DNA of 25,425 bases from Ectocarpus siliculosus (GCA_000310025.1 FN648615.1:1-25425), one strand, 5' to 3'. Shown: positions 1-10,300, counted from the stretch's first letter. Notes: generated by a model from the sequence alone, not told the origin. A program made the numbers and translations.

Positions 1-651
1 TGACAAAATAAGGGCCGTCAGCGATTCAATCTGAGATGCTGTTTTCAATCTCCAACCCTTTTTTCTGTGACACGTGACAAAATGGGGGCCTTAACCCAAG
101 GAATACACACAGAAAACAGTGTTTCGATCTGAGATCGTGTTTTCAATCTCCAACCCTGTTTTCTGTGACACGTGACAAAATGGGGGCCCTAACCAAGACA
201 TACACTGTGAAATCAGGGATTCAATCTCCAACCCTGTTTTCGGTGACACGTGACATAATGGGGGCCCTAAGCCAAGGAAAACAGGGCTTTAATCCCCAAC
301 CCTGTTTTCAATCTCCAACCCTGTTTTCTGTGACATGTGACAAAAAGGGGGCCCTAAGCCAAGACATACACTGTGAAAACAGGGATTCAATCTCCAACCC
401 TGTTTTCAATCCCCAACCCTGTTTTCTGTGACACGTGACAAAATAGGGGCCCTAAGCCAAGACATACACTGTGAAAACAGGGATTCAATCTCCAACCCTG
501 TTTTCAATCTCCAACTCCAACCCTGTTTTCTGTGACACGTGACAAAATGGGGGCCCTAAGCCAAGACATACACTGTGAAAACAGGGATTCAATCTCCAAC
601 CCTGTTTTCAATCTCCAACCCTGTTTTCTGTGACACGTGACAAAATCGGGG

Positions 652-681
652 CCCTAACCCTAACCCTAACCCTAACCCTAA
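652..681. repeat. Interstitial telomere-type tract (CCCTAA)5
   Basis: Five uninterrupted CCCTAA units follow directly from the GGGGCCCTAA of a satellite monomer. TTAGGG is the telomere repeat of animals, many fungi, and various algae and protists. The tract is internal to the satellite, so it is an interstitial telomeric sequence and not the chromosome terminus. It runs in the same direction as the CCCTAA seed present in each monomer. Confidence 0.95.
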
Positions 682-1205
682 GAGGGATTCATCTTCAACC
701 CTGTACTCAATCTCCAAACCTGTTTCCTGTGACACGTGACAAAACGGGGGCCCTAAGCCAAGACATACACCGTTTATAGAGAGTTTCAACCTGAGATCCT
801 GTTCTGAATCTCCAACCCTGGTTTCTGTGACACGTTATAAAATGGGGGCCCTTACGCTAAGGAAAACAGGGCTTTAATCCCCAACCCTGTTTTCAATCTC
901 CAACCCTGTTTTCTGTGACATGTGACAAAAAGGAGGCCCTAACCCTAAGAGGGATTCATCTTCAACCCTGTACTCAATCTCCAAACCTGTTTCCTGTGAC
1001 ACGTGACAAAAAGGGGGCCCTAAGCCAAGACATACACCGTTAATAGAGAGTTTCAACCTGAGATCCTGTTCTGAATCTCCAACCCTGGTTTCTGTGACAC
1101 GTTATAAAATGGGGGCCCTTACGCTAAGGAAAACAGGGCTTTAATCCCCAACCCTGTTTTCAATCTCCAACCCTGTTTTCTGTGACGCGTGACAAGATGG
1201 GGGCC
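681..1205. repeat. 267-bp higher-order duplication in the satellite
   Basis: The block from AGAGGGATTCATCTTCAACC at 681 recurs at 948, a shift of 267 bp, and the similarity runs to about 1205. Both copies carry the same private variants: CCAAACCTGTTTCC, GACACGTTATAAAATG and CTTACGCTAAGGAAAACAGG. Part of the array was therefore copied as a multi-monomer unit, by unequal exchange or gene conversion. Confidence 0.85.
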
Positions 1206-2011
1206 CTGAGCCAAGACATACACCGTGATCACAGGGTTTCAACCTGAGGTCCTGTTTTGAATCTCCAACCCTCTTTCCTGTGACACGTGACAAAAAGGGG
1301 GCCCTAAGCCAAGGCATACACCGTCAAAACAGTGTTCCAATCTGAGATCCTGTTTTGAATCTCCAACCCTGTTTTCTGTGACACGATACAAAAAGGGGGC
1401 CCTAACCTAAGGCATACACCGTCGAAACAGTGTTTCAATCTGAGATCCTGTTATCAATCTCCAACCCTGTTTCCTGTGACACGTGGCAAAATGGGGGCCC
1501 TAAGCGAAGACATACACCGTGAAAACAGCGTTTCAATCTGAGATCCTGATTTGAATCTCCAACCCTGTTTTCTGTGACACGATACAAAAAGGGGGCCCTA
1601 ACCCAAGGCATACACCGTCAAAACAGTGTTTCAATCTGAGATCCTGTTATCAATCTCCAACCCTGTTTTCTGTGGCACGTGACAAAAAGGGGGCCCTAAC
1701 CCAAGGTATACACCGTCAAAACAGCGTTTCAATCTGAGATCCTGTTTTGAATCTCCAACCCTGTTTTCTGTGACACGTGACAAAAAGGGGGCCCTAACCC
1801 TGTTTTCAACCTCCAACCCTGTTTTCTGTGGCACGTGACAAAATGGGGGCCCTAACCAAAAAGGGGGGCCCCAACCCTGTTTTCAATCTCCAACCCTGTT
1901 TCCTGTGGCACGTGACAAAATGGGGACCCTAACCAAAAATGGGGGCGCCAACCCTGTTTTCAATCTCCAACCCTGTTTCCTGTGACACGTGACAAAAAGG
2001 GGGCCCTAACC

Positions 2012-3625
2012 CGTTGATGCACATGGTATGCGTGGATGCCTGTCTGCCTGTCTTTTCTATCCTCTCTCTCGTCTCTTTGGCACGAAAAAAACGAAAAGAA
2101 GGACCAACGGTTTGTTATCATCAACGTGCCCGAGTGCCAACATACAGAGTATCAGCTAGCGTGGGTTGGGGGCGCTCTTGGCAGAGACGAACGCGCCTTG
2201 TCCGCTATTCGTTCACTACGTAAGGGTGTGCATACAAGTGTTCGTGTCACCTTGAAAAAGTCACTTTAATTTCGCTTGCTGCTTGTTTCCGGCTGATCAA
2301 ATTTGGCTGCACCACAACGGCAGCCCACCTGCCCAATACCAGCTGTCTGCCCAATACCAGCTGTCCGGGGATGTATTGGCGCAGGCTAACAGTCCTGTGT
2401 TTTTATCCTGTGAAGATCTATTCTCGAGTTATATATCACGAGAGTTTTTCACCAAAAATGTACAAAGCAGCGAAAGGTCCAAAAAAGTCCCGCCGGTCCA
2501 TGAATCGAGTTTTATTTATGTCTCATGCTGCACGAAACCCCAGATCTGCGTTGATCCGTATCTAGTGCTGAGTACACCAAACAGGCTTAAGAGACAATCT
2601 GCTTGATCAGATCGCGGCACTTGGCCGGAACAACTTCAATCCGAAATCTATCGTTCCAATTCGAAACTAATATCTAAAGTAAAACGTTCGTTGTCCTCCG
2701 AAGTCATTGATTTCCTAATATAACCCCATCATCCGAGGTACAGTAAATGTTGAAATGAATATCAAATCATAGTGCTTCATCCATATGGTATACGAATAAT
2801 CTATCCCCTCCAGACGGTACTCTCTACGAAACTTCAAGTCTTTCCATCCAAAAACGTCTTAATCAAACATAAGATCTTCAACGAGAGCCTACCTCATCGT
2901 CACATCTTCATCTCTCGATCATCCACCGAAAATCCATGCCATACTCAACTTAGCTGTGAACACCATCCAGATGGCCTCTCCGCACTTCTCAAAACACCCC
3001 GAAACACGAGAATTGCCCTCAGAAATCATCTGCAAGAAATCAACATCCCTTTTCGGATAGTGTGGCCAATACTGTAGAAACGTAACTGTCACTTGAAGAG
3101 AATCCTCAAACGAAAACCATGTTTCAACATGTTATTATTGACCATCAGGAAAAAAAGCAATCGAAACGCGCAATATACCAGCTCCGCAGGTAAAACGCAA
3201 TAAATAGTTGCGAATGCAGAGAACAAAGGAAAAAATGCCAATCATAACACAATTAAACAGAATATCACCAGTGCATCCGATCACAACCCCCCGACCTCAT
3301 ATGTCACTGCACCAAGGAAGAAATGAAAATTCTCGTGCTGCTTACCAGGATCGTGGCAAAACGCTCACCTCCCCACTATTCTTGGTAGAAGTACGGCAAG
3401 AACGCTGAACGTACGCTACACGAGAGAGAAAAACGCAAAACACATGCTATACCAACAGGACACACGCCCAGATTTCTGTAGATCCGCATTTAGTGCTGAG
3501 TGTACCTGTCATAGAGCTAGCCCATGAGAGCCCAAGGTACGGGGGACTCCATAATCCCCCCAAAAAAACACACAAATACTCCAAGAGCCTCCGCGTCTCA
3601 TACCGACCGCCGTGTAAACAGGGTT
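2012..3625. other. No recognised gene; AT-richer unique sequence
   Basis: Right of the satellite there is a pyrimidine-rich stretch near 2040-2080 and an 18-bp direct repeat (GCCCAATACCAGCTGTCT) at 2331-2348 and 2349-2366. From 2640 to 3400 the sequence is AT-richer with marked C-over-G skew on the + strand. A diverged 39-bp direct repeat (about 79% identical by eye) lies at 2543-2581 and 3474-3512. The open frames (2283-2606 +, 2772-3077 +) resemble no family I know. Some 3' untranslated sequence of the minus-strand gene ending at 3626 may lie at the right edge. Confidence 0.5.
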
Positions 3626-4545
3626 TTACTGCTGGCCCTCCTCCTTTTCCTGTTTGTCGAGAAGGGGAAAGTGGACCCCCAGAGCGCTGGCCACGCGGTA
3701 GTCCTCAACGGTGCCACGGAACGCTTCGAACCCCGACTTAACCTCTTTCCCGTTGTCGTCGTACATCGGGCGGGCCGTCTCACCGAGGAGGCCGGACAAC
3801 GCCGGGTTCTCAACGTCCAGCCCGTCCACCACAACGTCCATCTGCCAAAACTCGAGGTCAGGGATAACCCGTCCATCCCAGTGTAGCTCCCCGTCGCCCT
3901 GGTGGTTGACGCCAGCATCGAGGCGCACCGCGAGAGTGGGCGTCTCGATCTTGAAGATGGCGTGGGTAGATTGCATGTCGGCGAGGTCGTTCTCGGCGAT
4001 GTACTTGGCGCACCAGCCGGGCGCAGGCATGTGATCGGACTTTAGGATCCAGTCCTCGAAGCTTTCACGTTTGGCCAGCTGGCGCCTACCCTCTAGCATT
4101 TCCTGGTACATGCGCCCCCATATCTTATGACCGCCGAACTGCCGGCACTCCACCGGAAGGTTAGAAGCAGACACTGAGATGGCACCGTCGGCAACTGGCA
4201 ACTGCCTGGAGAATCGAAGGAGCTCATCTGCTTTCTGGCCGTCGACAAATACGCGCAGTCCGCCGTTCGCAAGGCAGGGCGAAACGCCCTCAGGACAACC
4301 GTCGGTGTCGGTGGCGTAAGGGTTTTCCACTTCGATGACGAGAGAGTGTCCCTCCGACATTACGGCCAGGCTCGTGATCAACTGGCGGTCGGGGAACTCG
4401 TCAGGCAGAGGAGCGGTTACGCGAAGGTTGATGTTGATATCGGAATCATCGTCCTTGACCAGGGAGTACCATCCGCCGTCAACCCCGGACCAGTTGATTC
4501 TCTGGCCACGAAGACCTTGCATGTGGGGATCTCCAGTGGCGCTGC
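3626..4545 (-). CDS. Secreted/cell-surface-type GDPH protein with Root_cap/VWD-like domain (3' exon)
   Basis: This is the longest convincing coding exon in the window, about 306 codons. It opens with SATGDPHMQGLRGQ and INWSGVDGGWYSL, the GDPH start typical of VWD-like and algal Root_cap-like domains. Cysteines appear as DGCPEGVSPC, ECRQF and GWC. Near the C-terminus, LSGLLGETARPMYDDNGKEV and a DYRVASALGVHF stretch match the G-LG-T and DYR blocks I associate with the Root_cap family (PF06830). It ends in a lysine/glutamate/glutamine tail and TAA at 3626-3628. The open frame extends upstream to a TTG, but a strong 3' splice site (pyrimidine tract, then CGTCAG) sits just before GCAGCGCC at 4545. 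I take 4545 as the exon boundary, which places the start codon in an unseen 5' exon. I searched 4546-5300 on the minus strand and found no signal-peptide exon or good donor. The role is probably extracellular or wall-associated; the molecular function is unknown. Confidence 0.75.
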
Positions 4546-5257
4546 CTGACGAGTATTGTGAGGAACATTTGAGAGCGGAGAAGGACGACAACGAATCGCG
4601 GAGCCGTTGTGTAAATTGGGGAAAGGAAAACGCACGAGATATTTAAACTAGACGTGCTGCCTATAAAGGCAAGATACCATGCAGCACAACGATTCTTCGC
4701 AAACGCACCAGTTATTCCCAGGCCGGACGCGCGCTACGTATAAACAACTTGGCAATGGAAGTCGACACAAAAATTTCAATATCTTTGCATTCGGCGTATA
4801 TGTTGCAAAGAACGCTTTTCTGCAATGTAGAGCTTATTTATTGTCGATATTTTCCGTGATTCCTTCTGTCAGCGAAACAAAAAAAGCGGCGTATTTTGCC
4901 AACCAGTTGCGGTTTGGAGTAGTGAGTCCGATGGTATGGGCCACTCAAAAACACCGCAGTGAATGCCTATCGACCTGTGTCATTTTGTTTGCGGGTCGCG
5001 ATGCCTGTCATTTTAGCGCCGGAAGATAAAGGCGAAATCTTGCGGTACAGATGGGCACCACATGCACGTAGTGCTAGGAAGCAGTGCGACATCAACGGTG
5101 CCGGCGCACGTCCGCTGGTCTCCTGTCTCTATGCTCGCGACCAACCACCCACCCAAACCACGTTGGACAACAGGTAAATTGACATATCAGAGCTGGCTCT
5201 GCGTCTACGCAGGTCGGCCGTGTCTGCATCAGTGTTGGGGTTGTTATGCGGCGATGA
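4546..5257. other. Intron or upstream region of the Root_cap-like gene; no other gene seen
   Basis: On the minus strand the first about 60 nt form the pyrimidine tract and 3' splice site of the exon ending at 4545. A TAA lies in that frame near 4640, so the frame cannot continue upstream uninterrupted. The open frames here (4679-5029 +, 4959-5177 +) match nothing I recognise and mostly lack good start contexts. Confidence 0.4.
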
Positions 5258-5605
5258 GGAGGTCTCATCCGATGTCCAGGCGAGGAAGCGTTAAGAGCAG
5301 CGGGAGATTTTTCGGATGTGTGGTCCACGAGGCACATCAACGAGCAAGAGGCGTACGCGTTGAAGCAGACGTTGGTATTGTACTGTAAGGAGCGGCCGAA
5401 ACAAGTCAAGGGATCGACGTTGGTGATGGACGTAGACAATAAGTAAGGCGCTTTTCTACGCGGTGGAGAGAGGGCAAACTACGAACTCCTGTATAGGGTT
5501 GAGATGGCCAACCCAAAGCTCAATCATGCCCAGAAAACAAAGGGTCACTACTACACGCCGAGATACCCTCCTAAACAATCCGGCCCATTCTCAACACCCA
5601 ACTGA
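5258..5605 (+). pseudogene. Retroelement RNase H-like fragment (DIRS/tyrosine-recombinase type), broken
   Basis: One frame runs from 5258 to a TGA at 5603-5605 with a single internal TAA at 5444-5446. From 5321 it reads WSTRHINEQEAYALKQTL, then a KERPKQVKGSTLVMDVDNK block, the stop, then GAFLRGGERANYELL. The order H-I-N-x-x-E-A-x-A-L, a later V-x-G-x-T-L-V-x-D-x-DN, and R-x-G-x-R-x-x-x-ELL is the RNase H pattern of DIRS/Ngaro-type retroelements, where the catalytic acidic residues are the E of the HINEQEA block and the D of DVDN. The stop directly follows DNK, and no reverse transcriptase or recombinase was found nearby, so this is a relic. Its 3' end runs into the repeat unit starting near 5570. 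Confidence 0.55.
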
Positions 5606-7200
5606 TTATGATATGAGCTTCGGGCGTACAACAAGCGTAGGTGCAGTGAGCCAAAAGGGTTGAGCACCATCAATCTCACCAGGGGTAGGCGCTGGTGTTA
5701 GGAGGAACACCGAGAGTAGCACCGAGGATAGACCCAGAGTAGCAACAAGAGAGTAGCACCGAGTGGGAACGAGAGCATTGCGGGAGGCCGACTGAGTGTG
5801 GGCAGATGTCGAGTTAAACGAAGCGTGTGGAAGTTGTTCACGTAAATCCCAAACATCATGATGACACATCAACCCATCCACATTCGAAATGAGCTCGTCG
5901 AAAGATTGTTGTCGTCAGACAGGCAGATTTGCGGGTATTTGGGGGATTGGGATTGAACGGCAGGGTCAAGTCAAATTTGCCGTCGCTGCTGTCATTTTCC
6001 GTCGCTCATATGCTGCTGTCATATTTTCCAGGTCTTGTTTCGTTTTCAGGCGTCAGGCGTGTGCAATTCAACTCATCACCGCGGCGGGCGTTTGCGGAAT
6101 GCGGGAGCTACAGTACAGAGCTACAGTACAGGTGTGCACCCTATGCACGCCGTGCAGTGCTGTGCAGCAGTGCGACGACAAAGACACCCAGCACAAGTGG
6201 CTGTTCGTGGTTCCCTTCTCCACGTCCCATCCCAGCCTCGACAACGTGGGACAAGGGCAATATGAGCCGGTTTCGCTCTCAAGCAGGCGGCAGCCATATC
6301 AACGGTTGGTTGAAAGGCAGCAACGGAGTTGACATTTCGTACATAATGCTGATCGTGCCTGTCAAACAACAGCAGTGCAATATTTTACGCGGAAGGAAAT
6401 CTTGCAAACAATTTCGATCACGGTAATCCGGACCATTTTCCAACACCAAGCTGATCGGCTGTTTTCCGACGTACACCAAGCACAGGTGCAGCGAGCCAAC
6501 ACGAATTGGCAACCATCAATCTTACCGGGGGTAGGCTCTGGCTCTCGTGGTGGTAGGAACACCGAGAGTAGCACCGAGTACAGGAACCAAGCGTAGTAAA
6601 AAGAGGGAAGCACCGAGGGGGTACGTGAGGCATGAACACGGCGTCGAGTGTGTTCGGGTGGATATCAATTTGGAAAATGCGTGTGTCAGTCGTTCGTGTG
6701 TACCCCAAACATCGTGATGGGACATTCACTCACGGACCTTTGAAGGGGCTCGTCGCAACAATCGTTGTACCAGACGGGTAGATGGTGAGTTTTGGGCGTC
6801 GATTAAGAGGGCCAACTCAAAACACAATTTTAACTCAAAACACAATTTTCCGTCTGTGAATGGGTTGAAGTTCGTTTTCGTGTGTGTGATGCCTCGGTTC
6901 TTACAGCGGCGGGAGATAGGCTGAAAGCTGGCTGAACAGATGTGCACCACGTGAACGCAGTGATTCGAAGCAATGCGACAACGCGACCCCCGGCACACGC
7001 GAGCTGTTCTTGGTCTCCTTCCCCGCGACCCACCACCAGCCCCAACAACGTGGGACAGAAGCACTACCAGGTATGAGACGGCTTCTCTTCTAACAAGGCG
7101 GGAGCCATATCAAAACGTTAAAATGGTTAGAATGGTAATCGTGCACCATCAAGCAACAGTGTAATACTCCACGCCGAAAACAATGTTAGAAACAACTTCG
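5570..7200. repeat. Two tandem degenerate ~0.8-kb units (X1, X2)
   Basis: Unit X1 (about 5570-6420) and unit X2 (about 6421-7200) share an ordered set of blocks: AATCCGG.CCATT, a (T/C)GTACA(A/C)CAAGC block, CCATCAATCT.ACC.GGGGTAGG with ACACCGAGAGTAGCACCGAG, a CCCAAACATC.TGATG block, and CAACGTGGGACA. The start motif recurs at about 7200 as a partial third unit. Divergence is high with many indels. On the minus strand each unit has a cysteine-rich stretch behind an AACAG splice acceptor (right edges 6200 and 7003). These share C-x-G-x-x-C-R and A-x-x-H-C and differ by a 3-nt in-frame gap, so they could be decayed exons. No intact gene is supported. Confidence 0.7.
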
Positions 7201-7489
7201 ATGACGGTGATCTGAACCATTTTCATCACGCTTTCAGTGTGTCGCCTAGGGCAAATAGCTGATCCTTGCCAACGTCAAAGACAACATTGGAAATTTTGTG
7301 AGAAAGTCTCCCATACCAGCGCATGCTTTCTACCTCCGGCGCGTTTCAAGATATCAGGCCATTGGCCAACCTCGAAGGTTCCCGGTTGAAAAACATTCTC
7401 CGTTGGGGTGAAAGAGGTCGTCATACTCGACGGTGGTGGGGCTTGGTTACAGGCCTAATCTCCGGAATCTCCGGCAACGCAGGATTCGA

Positions 7490-8600
7490 CGGAAGAAGGC
7501 TTTAGTTATAATGACCGACCTTCGGTAGTCGAAGCGGGATGAGCGCAGCCAGAAACAAACCTACATTCGACATGTGCTCCAGATGGGGGAAAAAGTAAAA
7601 CGTTGCTTTCTTGACATGTTCTTTTACAATGCCTGCATCGAATTGACAGGCGCCAACAAAACTGGGATCATGAAGTACTGCGGACTCGATCACGATGGGA
7701 GGATTCCCCCTTCCCCCGTCCTATGTATAGAAGGCCGGACATCGAAACCCTACGTAGTGCGCTCCCGCCACGTAGCACAAGGCGCATGACCAGGCCATGA
7801 AGCCATGAAGCAAGACACATTTGTTTTTGTGGTCATCGCCTGTCGGCTGAGAGTGGTGTTTGGGGTGATGACGATGACAGCGGGTTTAGTTGGGTTGGTC
7901 ATGAATACCGGACAACTTTCGCGACATCAAGCTTTGATCCATTCGAATAAGCCCCATATCCATCCGTTGCTCGTTGACAACAATCATGTTTTATCGTTAC
8001 CTGCACATTCCCCGTCGGAGTTGCACACCAGATCATCTTCGCAGTCGCATCCGTCTCCGGTGAAGCAAGGGTCGCCGAGAGCAATAGCGCTTTTTTCTAA
8101 GGATGCAGAGAGTGGGCCAGAAATGCAGACGACAGAAAATGTATTTTGATCCAGAAGACTTCCAGGACCGCCCATCGCAATACAACCGAAGTGAGGCGTC
8201 CCAGACGTGACTGCCCGACAATGGGGAACTTCCCATGACATCAGCTCAGAATGCTTCGCCTCGAGAAATGGTTAACAATCAAGCACCATGTCCGACCAAA
8301 AGTGGCGAATGATTTTGATGAGACGGACAACCCAACCAAATAGTGTAACTCATACCCGTTTGAGCGTAAGTTATGTACGTGCATGTTACATGTCAGAGAA
8401 GAAACGTTGTTAGCACCATGTTCTCGCCGCAACCGGGCGGGTACACTTTGCCCTTGGCTTTCCCTGTGTCGATGCTTTCTAACCTGTGCAGACACCGTCC
8501 GCGCAGCACTGTGAGGAGCACTGCGAGTCCTGGGTACACTCTGTACGGTTTCAGACACGAACAAAGCGAGGGTAGATACTTAGGGTGGGCGTGGGCTATT
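7490..8600. repeat. Left arm of an old segmental duplication
   Basis: This stretch aligns in order with about 10630-11770, including intronic sequence: GCGGACTCGATCACG (7679 region and 10817 region), the GGCCATGAAGCAAG block, GATGACAGCGG, GAGTTGCACAC.AGATCATCT with TCGCAGTCGCATCC, and TCCTGGGTACAC.CTGTACGG. Introns show indels while the cysteine exons stay aligned. Together with the paired degenerate units left of each arm, the whole duplicated segment is roughly 3-3.5 kb per copy. Confidence 0.8.
7833..8540 (-). pseudogene. Left copy of the ten-cysteine secreted-protein gene (5' end not found)
   Basis: Minus-strand exons match the copy at 10825-12428. The exon at 8484-8540 (57 nt, acceptor CCGTACAG, donor GTTAGA) encodes a C-x5-C-x3-CC-x4-C segment that includes CTQDSQCSSQCCADGVC. 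The exon at 8001-8096 (96 nt, acceptor CATCCTTAG, donor GTAACG) encodes GDPCFTGDGCDCEDDL and a VCNSDGEC tail. All introns are phase 1. A short last exon at 7833-7846 (acceptor CACTCTCAG) would add a few residues and TGA. The exon-2 deletion of 12 nt relative to the right copy is in frame and spares every cysteine, and exon 3 is the same length in both. No signal-peptide exon was found between 8541 and 9300, so this may be a 5'-truncated duplicate, or the first exon may have diverged or moved. The weak GTTAGA donor is another sign of decay. Confidence 0.6.
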
Positions 8601-9103
8601 GGAAGGTTCTGGGAGTTGAGTATTGACAATCCGTCGATGCCAGAAAATTACTTGGCTCTCCTCTGTTGTTTGGAACTTGACCAAAGAATCTGTACTTGGA
8701 GACTTGATATGTATGCTGCATCAACCAAAATACGGCGACAATAACTGGCAAGAGCGGCAGGCGGTCAAATGTGTCATCGACGCATGTCGGCCACATATAT
8801 TTGGTTGAACCGCACCCAACGCCGTGTGATATATTTTTACCGTGCCGAAGAGAATAATCGGTACTATCGGTGCGACCAACTTGACGCCTGCAGTCTTATC
8901 TCACCTTCGGTACGGCTGGTGTCACCGTATTCGAACGGCAGGCGACAGTGGCAGCTGCTAGTTTAAATACTAGAACGGACAAATTCTATAGCACTCTGGA
9001 GCTTTCTTCGTAAGAGATCGCGAGGGGAAACAGACAACAAAATTCATGACATAGAAGTGGAGAACCTAAAAATGCCATCACCATAGAAAGTGCCGCTTGG
9101 CAT

Positions 9104-9134
9104 GGTTAGCTTAGGGTTGAGGTTGGGGTTATAG
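9104..9134. repeat. Degenerate G-rich telomere-like tract
   Basis: The + strand reads TTAGCTTAGGGTTGAGGTTG and then GGGTTATAG. It is a run of imperfect TTAGGG-like units in the opposite orientation to the CCCTAA tract in the left satellite. It lies between the two arms of the segmental duplication, to the right of the left arm. Confidence 0.55.
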
Positions 9135-9269
9135 TTCACCTGCCAAATGCGGCTTTGTGAACTGACGAGGGGGGCTAGCAAGGGCACTAACGGCCCCCGA
9201 AAACACGCGACAGCGGGCTACCTAAGCAAGAGCACTACCGTATCGTACAGGTATCTGCCCAAAGCAAAG

Positions 9270-10300
9270 ATATCAATATCAACGAGGGCCAACCATGGTG
9301 TTCGTGTTGACCATCTGCAAGTTCAACTCTGGGACTCGTAAGATAACACCACAAGAACATTACAACACTCCAAAACGATTCGACACCATCAATCTCACCA
9401 TCGGGCCCTGTTGATCGTGGCATCGAGGAAAGTACCAAGGATAGCACCGAAGGAAAACGCGAGGAGGGGAGGCGGTGCCGACTGAGTGCGACAGGTACTA
9501 GTCGGAAATATCGTGTACTCTCTACACGGAAATCCCAATCGAGTGACACAGAATGAATATGTCCGGTCATCAACGAGGGGCTCGTCGCCGACCTTCGTCC
9601 TATCCCTAAGCCAGTGCTCATCCCCAGTATATCACAACCAAAATACTCGTGAAGTGCTAGCATCAGACCACTTTCTTTCGCCAACACAGTTCCAGTAACC
9701 CTGGTGGGTTAGGGTAAACCCTGGTGGGTTATCAAGCTAGTGCATCAAGCCGGAGTGCGAAATTCCATACGATCCTACACACCCCAGCACGCTACAGTCG
9801 CCCGTCAACTAACCAGCTGGCAAGGGTACACACAGAGTAACGCGCCCCCGTTCGAGACTGGTATGTTCCGTAACAGGATGGGCGTTCCAAACCAAAAGAA
9901 TACGTTGCCGGAAAAAAGTCGCTTGTACCTTATACGGGGATACGGAGCGCTCGCCTGCGACAGAATGTACACTCGTACAAACTCATCGTGCCCACCGAAT
10001 GTAAATATTCGTCGCGGTTTTCCAGTTCGACTATGGCGGTGATGAGGGCGGTGTACAACACCGAAACTGAATGCAGCAGTACCAAATCTTTCGTACAACA
10101 CACGTGGGTGCAGTGAACCAAACCGGCGCACCATTGGATCTTACCAGTGGGGGGCGTAGGTGGCTCTGATGATGATCGCACCGTGGGTAGCACCGTGGAG
10201 ATACATGAGGCATGAACGGGGGCCGACAGAGTTAAGGCTTTTAAAAAATGTGCAAGTTGTTGATGGCAATCCCAAGAACGTGATGCAGCATTTTACCCAT
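9270..10300. repeat. Two further degenerate units (X3, X4) left of the right gene copy
   Basis: The diagnostic block CCATCAATCTCACCATCGGG with ATAGCACCGA occurs at about 9386, and a CCATTGGATCTTACCAG.GGGG block with GTAGCACCG at about 10132. Each is followed by a GAGG-rich block and a CCCAA.AACGTGATG-like block, as in the units at 5570-7200. Minus-strand open frames across them (9235-9687, 9930-10193) look protein-like only in short stretches and differ in frame between units, so I annotate repeats and not genes. Confidence 0.6.
9697..9731. repeat. Short tandem repeat TAACCCTGGTGGGTTAGGG
   Basis: Two near-identical copies of a 19-bp unit (TAACCCTGGTGGGTTAGGG, then TAAACCCTGGTGGGTTAT) lie end to end. 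Each copy contains the inverted pair AACCC/GGGTT, so the unit is also a small hairpin and is telomere-like on both strands. Confidence 0.7.

Larger units (their letters stand above)
1..2011. repeat. Subtelomeric 98-bp satellite array
   Basis: The landmark TGTGACACGTGAC or a variant recurs 22 times, starting at 66, 164, 242, 329, 427, 531, 629, 728, 826, 914, 995, 1093, 1181, 1279 and then every 98 bp to 1769. The last intervals shrink to 58, 77 and 77 bp. A monomer reads roughly as: CAATCTCCAACCCTGTTTTC, the landmark, AAAATGGGGGCCCTAA, a CCAAGACATACACCGT stretch, then a degenerate TTTCAATCTGAGATCCTG stretch. Most monomers carry a CACGTG palindrome and GGGCCC joined to CCCTAA. Open frames here (for example 165-431 + and 1631-1834 -) are satellite translated and not genes. 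The CCCTAA orientation fits a left chromosome end. The array ends sharply near 2011. Confidence 0.95.

Noticed and set aside
165-1834. Open frames of 60-88 codons in the satellite
   Set aside because: They are the 98-bp repeat translated (repeating FQSPTLFSVT and GLGLGPPFCHVSQ phrases), which follows from a repeat without stops in that frame.
5662-5800. Minus-strand leader-like stretch (MLSFPLGATLLLLLWV) in unit X1 as a signal-peptide exon
   Set aside because: A TAA follows before the GTGAG donor-like site, and the equivalent frames in the other three units do not preserve the hydrophobic core.
7275-7457. 60-codon minus open stretch with protein-like phrases (ENVFQPGTFEVGQW)
   Set aside because: An ATG-started + frame (7323-7505) covers much of the same bases, no good splice pair frames it, and the equivalent region in the other duplication arm does not align.
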